From NCBI GenBank assembly GCA_038241255.1, contig JBBRFW010000001.1, positions 59,343 to 123,342 on the forward strand: a stretch of 64,000 nt of DNA, written 5' to 3'. Below the pieces are notes generated by a model that was not told where the DNA came from, made no database searches, and worked only from the letters and a program-made list of their open reading frames with translations. The translations under genes were made by a program, and so were the position numbers. Below are positions 61,698 through 64,000 of the stretch, in pieces; position 1 is the stretch's first letter; every line of letters starts with the position of its first letter. Source of the stretch: Schlegelella_A sp038241255. GTDB lineage: Bacteria; Pseudomonadota; Gammaproteobacteria; Burkholderiales; Burkholderiaceae_C.

Positions 61698-61746
61698 CGG
61701 CCTGTCACGCCGGGGGTCGCGGGTTCGAGTCCCGTCCACTCCGCCA
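61698..61746 (+). repeat. 3' fragment of tRNA-Asp (GTC), probable attachment-site remnant
   Basis: The last 49 bases of a tRNA-Asp are present: anticodon arm CGGCCTGTCACGCCG with anticodon GTC, T arm GCGGGTTCGAGTCCCGT, acceptor 3' strand CCACTCC, discriminator G and CCA (61744-61746). The 5' half (D arm and 5' acceptor strand) is absent, so it cannot fold as a tRNA. Integrative elements that use tRNA 3' ends leave exactly such partial copies. Confidence 0.8.
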
Positions 61747-61754
61747 ATAAAATC

Positions 61755-61790
61755 AACGGGTTACAGCAGGTCTGCTGTAACCCGTTTCTG
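61755..61790 (+). terminator. Terminator after the tRNA-Asp fragment (module copy B)
   Basis: AACGGGTTACAGCA (61755-61768) and TGCTGTAACCCGTT (61773-61786) form a perfect 14-bp stem with a 4-base loop, followed by TCTG and TTTG. It is similar in sequence and position to the hairpin behind tRNA-Pro. Confidence 0.8.
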
Positions 61791-61802
61791 TTTGTTCAGC
61801 GC

Positions 61803-61824
61803 CGTGCCCTCAACGTGCCCTCAA
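61803..61824. repeat. Perfect tandem repeat of 11 bp (copy B), possible integrase arm-type sites
   Basis: CGTGCCCTCAA occurs twice in direct succession (61803-61813 and 61814-61824). Like copy A, it lies about 60 bases after a tRNA 3' end and in front of the same ORF end. Tandem sites one helical turn apart suit cooperative binding of a recombinase. Confidence 0.6.
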
Positions 61825-61827
61825 AAT

Positions 61828-62109
61828 TTACAGCGAGCGTGCCACATCGAAAGGTGGCGGCGATCCAACGGTCAAGCCCCAGTACGTACGCCAGACTTCT
61901 TCGATGGCCGTCGCCGATAGAGAGAAGAACCGCTGCCCGAATTCTTCGTTCGCTACTTGAGAGAGGCTGCGAAGTGGCTCTCGGTAGTGGACTTGAAGCA
62001 CCGGGGTGCCGCCATCGAACGCAGCAAGGCACCCCTGCAAGGGCTGGACGGCGTAGCAATGGAGAGCGCACTTTGCGCCTGCCTGGACGGCCGTGGTGGC
62101 GCCGCTCAC
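61828..62109 (-). CDS. Hypothetical protein of an integrative-element end (copy B)
   Basis: This 93-codon frame begins with GTG at 62109 and ends near the arm-type repeats. Segments include YAVQPLQGCLAAFDGGTPVL, QVHYREPLRSLSQVANEEFG and SATAIEEVWRTYWGLTVGSP. A diverged copy at 61503-61680 supports that this was once a real coding region. No catalytic motif of an integrase is visible and no family was recognised. It may itself be truncated at its N-terminus. Confidence 0.45.
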   Translation of the reverse strand: MSGATTAVQAGAKCALHCYAVQPLQGCLAAFDGGTPVLQVHYREPLRSLSQVANEEFGQRFFSLSATAIEEVWRTYWGLTVGSPPPFDVARSL

Positions 62110-62281
62110 GGTTCAGTGCAAGAGTCCTGAGACAGGTCGGCGCTGCAGACCGCGATTCCGACTGCGAGCGACCACCTTCTCACGTCATGCCGGACATCGC
62201 CGCCACCTGCCTCGTCGTCACCGCGTTGCTAGCCTACCTGCATCACCGCAGCGCTCACATCCTCAACTCACGCCGACCACC
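62110..62281. other. Spacer with a CPA1-antiporter start remnant
   Basis: Apart from the short antiporter-like start at 62187-62250 I see no gene, repeat or promoter here. The base composition is mixed and the sequence looks like joined fragments. Confidence 0.4.
62187..62250 (+). pseudogene. N-terminal remnant resembling a CPA1 cation:proton antiporter
   Basis: From ATG 62187 about 20 codons read MPDIAATCLVVTALLAYLHH-R. This resembles the first helix of NhaP-type CPA1 antiporters, whose N-terminus runs M-x-D-I-A-A-x-x-L-V-x-T-A-L-x-A-Y-L-N-H-R. The next expected segment (G-L-P-x-x-I-G) is missing and the frame continues without hydrophobic segments. Only a fragment of a gene of about 400-600 codons remains. 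Confidence 0.45.
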
Positions 62282-62584
62282 ATGCCCGACGAACCGAACA
62301 ACCAGAGCCGAGTGCAGTTGCGCATCCGTGCCCTTTCCCGATGGGAAAGCGAAGGCGGCGCTCCTGAGCGCCGCGCCGATGTTCACCCCGTTGCCGATCA
62401 CATGCCGTCTGACCATCCGCAGTTGTCGAACGCCGAGCTGGTGCAGCTTCGCGTTCGCGTGATCGCACTGGAAAACGTGGTGACCGCTTTGCTTTCCCAA
62501 GCCGACGAACCCGAGCTTCGGCGAGCGCGCGACATGGCCGCCTACATCTCGCCTCGGCCGGGGTTCACCCATCATCCGTCTTGA
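62282..62584 (+). CDS. Conserved-looking hypothetical protein, C-terminus probably disrupted
   Basis: This 100-codon frame begins MPDEPNNQSRVQLRIRALSR; its second half includes ELVQLRVRVIALENVVTALL and ends SPRPGFTHHPS. It looks like a small helical conserved hypothetical protein of related bacteria. After the stop at 62582-62584 another frame carries LQAAAQMLSLVERADKYHAM and ends at TGA 62673-62675, which reads like the natural C-terminus. A small insertion or frameshift near 62580 has therefore probably cut off the last helix. The function is unknown. Confidence 0.5.
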   Translation: MPDEPNNQSRVQLRIRALSRWESEGGAPERRADVHPVADHMPSDHPQLSNAELVQLRVRVIALENVVTALLSQADEPELRRARDMAAYISPRPGFTHHPS

Positions 62585-62675
62585 CTAGCGACGAACCTCA
62601 GCGCTGCAGGCGGCCGCACAGATGCTGAGTCTCGTCGAGCGCGCGGACAAATATCACGCGATGGCGGACGACTGA

Positions 62676-62948
62676 GAATCTACCAAACGAGGCGGCTTCG
62701 CACGAATCCTTAAGGGGGAGTCGGCCGTCGATCGGTTTCTATCCGGATGTGGGACGGAGATACGTCGTCGAAGCCGGCCAAGAAAGGACCGCCCCGACGG
62801 CGGCGAGCGGTAGGGCGGAAGCCATCCACCAGACAACGACCCAGCGCGGCCGCAGGCTCGGCAGTTTCAAGAGCTCGCTCCTTCGGTTGCAGCACGCAGC
62901 GCGCGATTCTGCGCATGGCGCCGCCCCGGTCGGCAAGCGCCCTCGTCT
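62676..62948. other. Spacer without a convincing gene
   Basis: A minus-strand frame (62739-62936, TTG start, 65 codons) contains one hydrophobic stretch near RPRWVVVWWMASALPLAAVG. It follows the DUF488 stop by 12 bases and could be a small membrane protein, but there is no ribosome site and no family. Nothing else is visible. Confidence 0.3.
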
Positions 62949-63716
62949 TCAGGCGGCCGGCGCTTCGCTCTCGTAAGGCGGATAGGTGATGACCGATCCG
63001 TCGACGTGCGCGAACGGCGTCAGCTTGTGCGCCTGCAATCGGGTCGGGCTGACGATTTCCTCGGCGGTCATGCCGTGAACGACGAGCGCATCGGCGATCA
63101 ACGAGCGGTGGCAGCGCCACGGCACCGCTTCGGCACACATCAGCGCGATTCGCTGCTGATCGGCAAGCGCCATGACCCAGAACAGGTTGTCGGCAAACTC
63201 CGGCGTCTGCATGTAGTCGGCATAGCCGCGAAACGACTTGTTGCGCCATCCCATGTTCGGCGAATCGGCGCCGGTCGGGCGAAAGCCACCGAGTCCCTCC
63301 GCGTGCGCGTAGCCGATACCGAACGGCGCCAGTGCTTCGGGCAACGTGTCGCGGTTGTATTGCGGGTTGTGGCGCGATCGCGGCACGGTGCGCACGTCGA
63401 CCAAGGTGGTGATCTGGTGCCCGGTCAACATGTCGATGAAATCGGCCATCGGCCGCGTCGAGTGGCCGATGGTGAAGGCGACGCGCTGTGAGTCGGTGTT
63501 GGCGCTGGTCTCGGTTGCACGCGCGGGCGCCGCGGGTGGTCGGCGCGCACCCGTCGCCGACGCGGCCCTACGCGGCGCAGGACGCTCAGCCGACGAGAAG
63601 CCGCTGAACTCTGTCGCGCAGCATGGGCACGAGCTCCTGCTCGAACCAGGGATGGGCCTGAAACCAGGGCGTGTTGCGCGGCGAGGGATGGGGCAGGGGG
63701 ATGTCGTCGGGCCCAT
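62949..63716 (-). CDS. DUF488 family protein, start uncertain
   Basis: The conserved DUF488 part begins at VAFTIGHSTRPMADFIDML (about residue 79 of this frame) and continues with LVDVRTVPRSRHNPQYNRDT, AEGLGGFRPTGADSPNMGWR, NKSFRGYADYM and ALMCAEAVPWRCHRSLIADA with one Cys in MCAE and one in WRCHR. No ATG, GTG or TTG lies between that region and the ATG at 63716, which is inside the upstream gene and would add about 78 low-complexity residues. So the true start is either 63716 or an unusual codon. The family role is unknown; its members often lie near DNA-repair genes, as here. Confidence 0.8.
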   Translation of the reverse strand: MGPTTSPCPIPRRATRPGFRPIPGSSRSSCPCCATEFSGFSSAERPAPRRAASATGARRPPAAPARATETSANTDSQRVAFTIGHSTRPMADFIDMLTGHQITTLVDVRTVPRSRHNPQYNRDTLPEALAPFGIGYAHAEGLGGFRPTGADSPNMGWRNKSFRGYADYMQTPEFADNLFWVMALADQQRIALMCAEAVPWRCHRSLIADALVVHGMTAEEIVSPTRLQAHKLTPFAHVDGSVITYPPYESEAPAA

Positions 63717-64000
63717 AGTCTTTCCACCTTCGCAGCGTTTCGGTCAAGGTCGACTGGCGCCGCGCGCCGAGGAAATGGCGCTGCGCATGCAGGCCGATCA
63801 ACAACGTCAGCTCGACACGTGGCAGCTTCTTCAGCAACTGGTCGAGCCACAGCTCGGCACACTCGCGCCGCGGCGGCAGATCGCCGCCGCCGCCGCGCCC
63901 TGGATAGCAGTAGCCCATCGGAATGATGGCGATCTGCGAGTCGTCGTAGAAGGTTGCCGCGTCGACGCCCATCCACGTGCGCAGCCGCTCGCCGCTGGCG
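63586..64000 (-). CDS. Uracil-DNA glycosylase family protein, 5' end outside window
   Basis: The visible C-terminal 137 codons include RLRTWMGVDAATFYDDSQIA, IIPMGYCYPGRGGGGDLPPR, RRECAELWLDQLLKKLPRVE, LLIGLHAQRHFLG and the motif LPHPSPRNTPWFQAHPWFEQ. The H-P-S-P-R-N box is the C-terminal active-site/minor-groove motif of UDG-superfamily proteins. Catalytic residues of the N-terminal part are beyond the right edge. It probably removes uracil or related damaged bases from DNA. The gene overlaps the DUF488 frame by 131 bases if that one starts at 63716. Confidence 0.8.
   Translation of the reverse strand, partial: ASGERLRTWMGVDAATFYDDSQIAIIPMGYCYPGRGGGGDLPPRRECAELWLDQLLKKLPRVELTLLIGLHAQRHFLGARRQSTLTETLRRWKDYGPDDIPLPHPSPRNTPWFQAHPWFEQELVPMLRDRVQRLLVG

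Noticed and set aside
61698..61746. Functional tRNA-Asp gene
   Set aside because: The bases upstream of 61698 cannot form the D arm or pair with the acceptor 3' strand CCACTCC, so only the 3' part is present.
61423..62281. Intact integrase gene next to tRNA-Pro
   Set aside because: No frame on either strand contains the R-H-R-Y motifs of a tyrosine recombinase; only a 93-codon frame and its decayed copy exist.

Overview
The window is GC-rich chromosomal DNA (about two thirds G+C by eye) of a free-living Gram-negative bacterium, most probably a betaproteobacterium of the Burkholderiales type. The main evidence is the order thrS-infC-rpmI-rplT-pheS-pheT-ihfA-merR-tRNA-Pro, the propionyl-CoA/methylmalonyl-CoA genes, a LivKHMGF-type transporter fused to a beta-oxidation cluster, and long GC-biased antisense frames. 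No rRNA, CRISPR array, phage structural gene or intact insertion sequence was seen. These assignments were made by reading motifs and recalling families; no database search was run.

Layout. (1) 1-5453, minus strand: a LacI-type regulator followed by a carbohydrate ABC transporter (binding protein, two permeases, a small membrane protein, an ATPase cut by the left edge). (2) 5469-9842: a decayed IS91-type transposase tail, an ArsR-SRPBCC-GST cassette with a palindromic operator, a DUF899 protein, a DUF4337 membrane protein and dihydrofolate reductase. (3) 9904-14886 and 22291-25366: methylmalonyl-CoA mutase, MeaB and propionyl-CoA carboxylase beta, then carboxylase alpha, a probable methylmalonyl-CoA epimerase and a peptide deformylase. 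The two halves of this pathway are separated by about 7.4 kb holding a PhyH dioxygenase, a YtfQRT-YjfF-type sugar transporter and several gene remnants (VOC, TOPRIM). (4) 25522-31053: a FecR/DUF6600 protein, a TesA-type esterase divergent from a YbbA-type ATPase, a parvulin, BolA and YciB. (5) 31222-48085, all plus strand: a LivKHMGF transporter followed by twelve genes of lipid or acyl-CoA metabolism. Eleven of these are nearly contiguous and read as one catabolic operon. (6) 48195-53424: a DUF1223 protein divergent from a DUF4331 / small lipoprotein / repeat-protein / HupE-type cassette of unknown function. (7) 53472-61422: the translation operon, which opens with a threonine-rich leader peptide and a terminator/antiterminator pair before thrS, uses an ATC start for infC, and ends at tRNA-Pro. 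(8) 61423-64000: a scar of integrative elements made of two diverged copies of one module, each beginning at a tRNA 3' end. It is followed by fragments, a DUF488 protein and a uracil-DNA glycosylase-like gene cut by the right edge.

How it fits together. The propionate genes carry propionyl-CoA to succinyl-CoA. The 31-48 kb cluster would import a substrate and degrade it by beta-oxidation, probably feeding acetyl-CoA and propionyl-CoA into the same metabolism (inference). The most original points are the predicted threonine attenuator of thrS, the duplicated tRNA-end module with 11-bp arm-type repeats, the DUF4331-lipoprotein-HupE cassette, and the remnants left in the apparently interrupted propionate locus.
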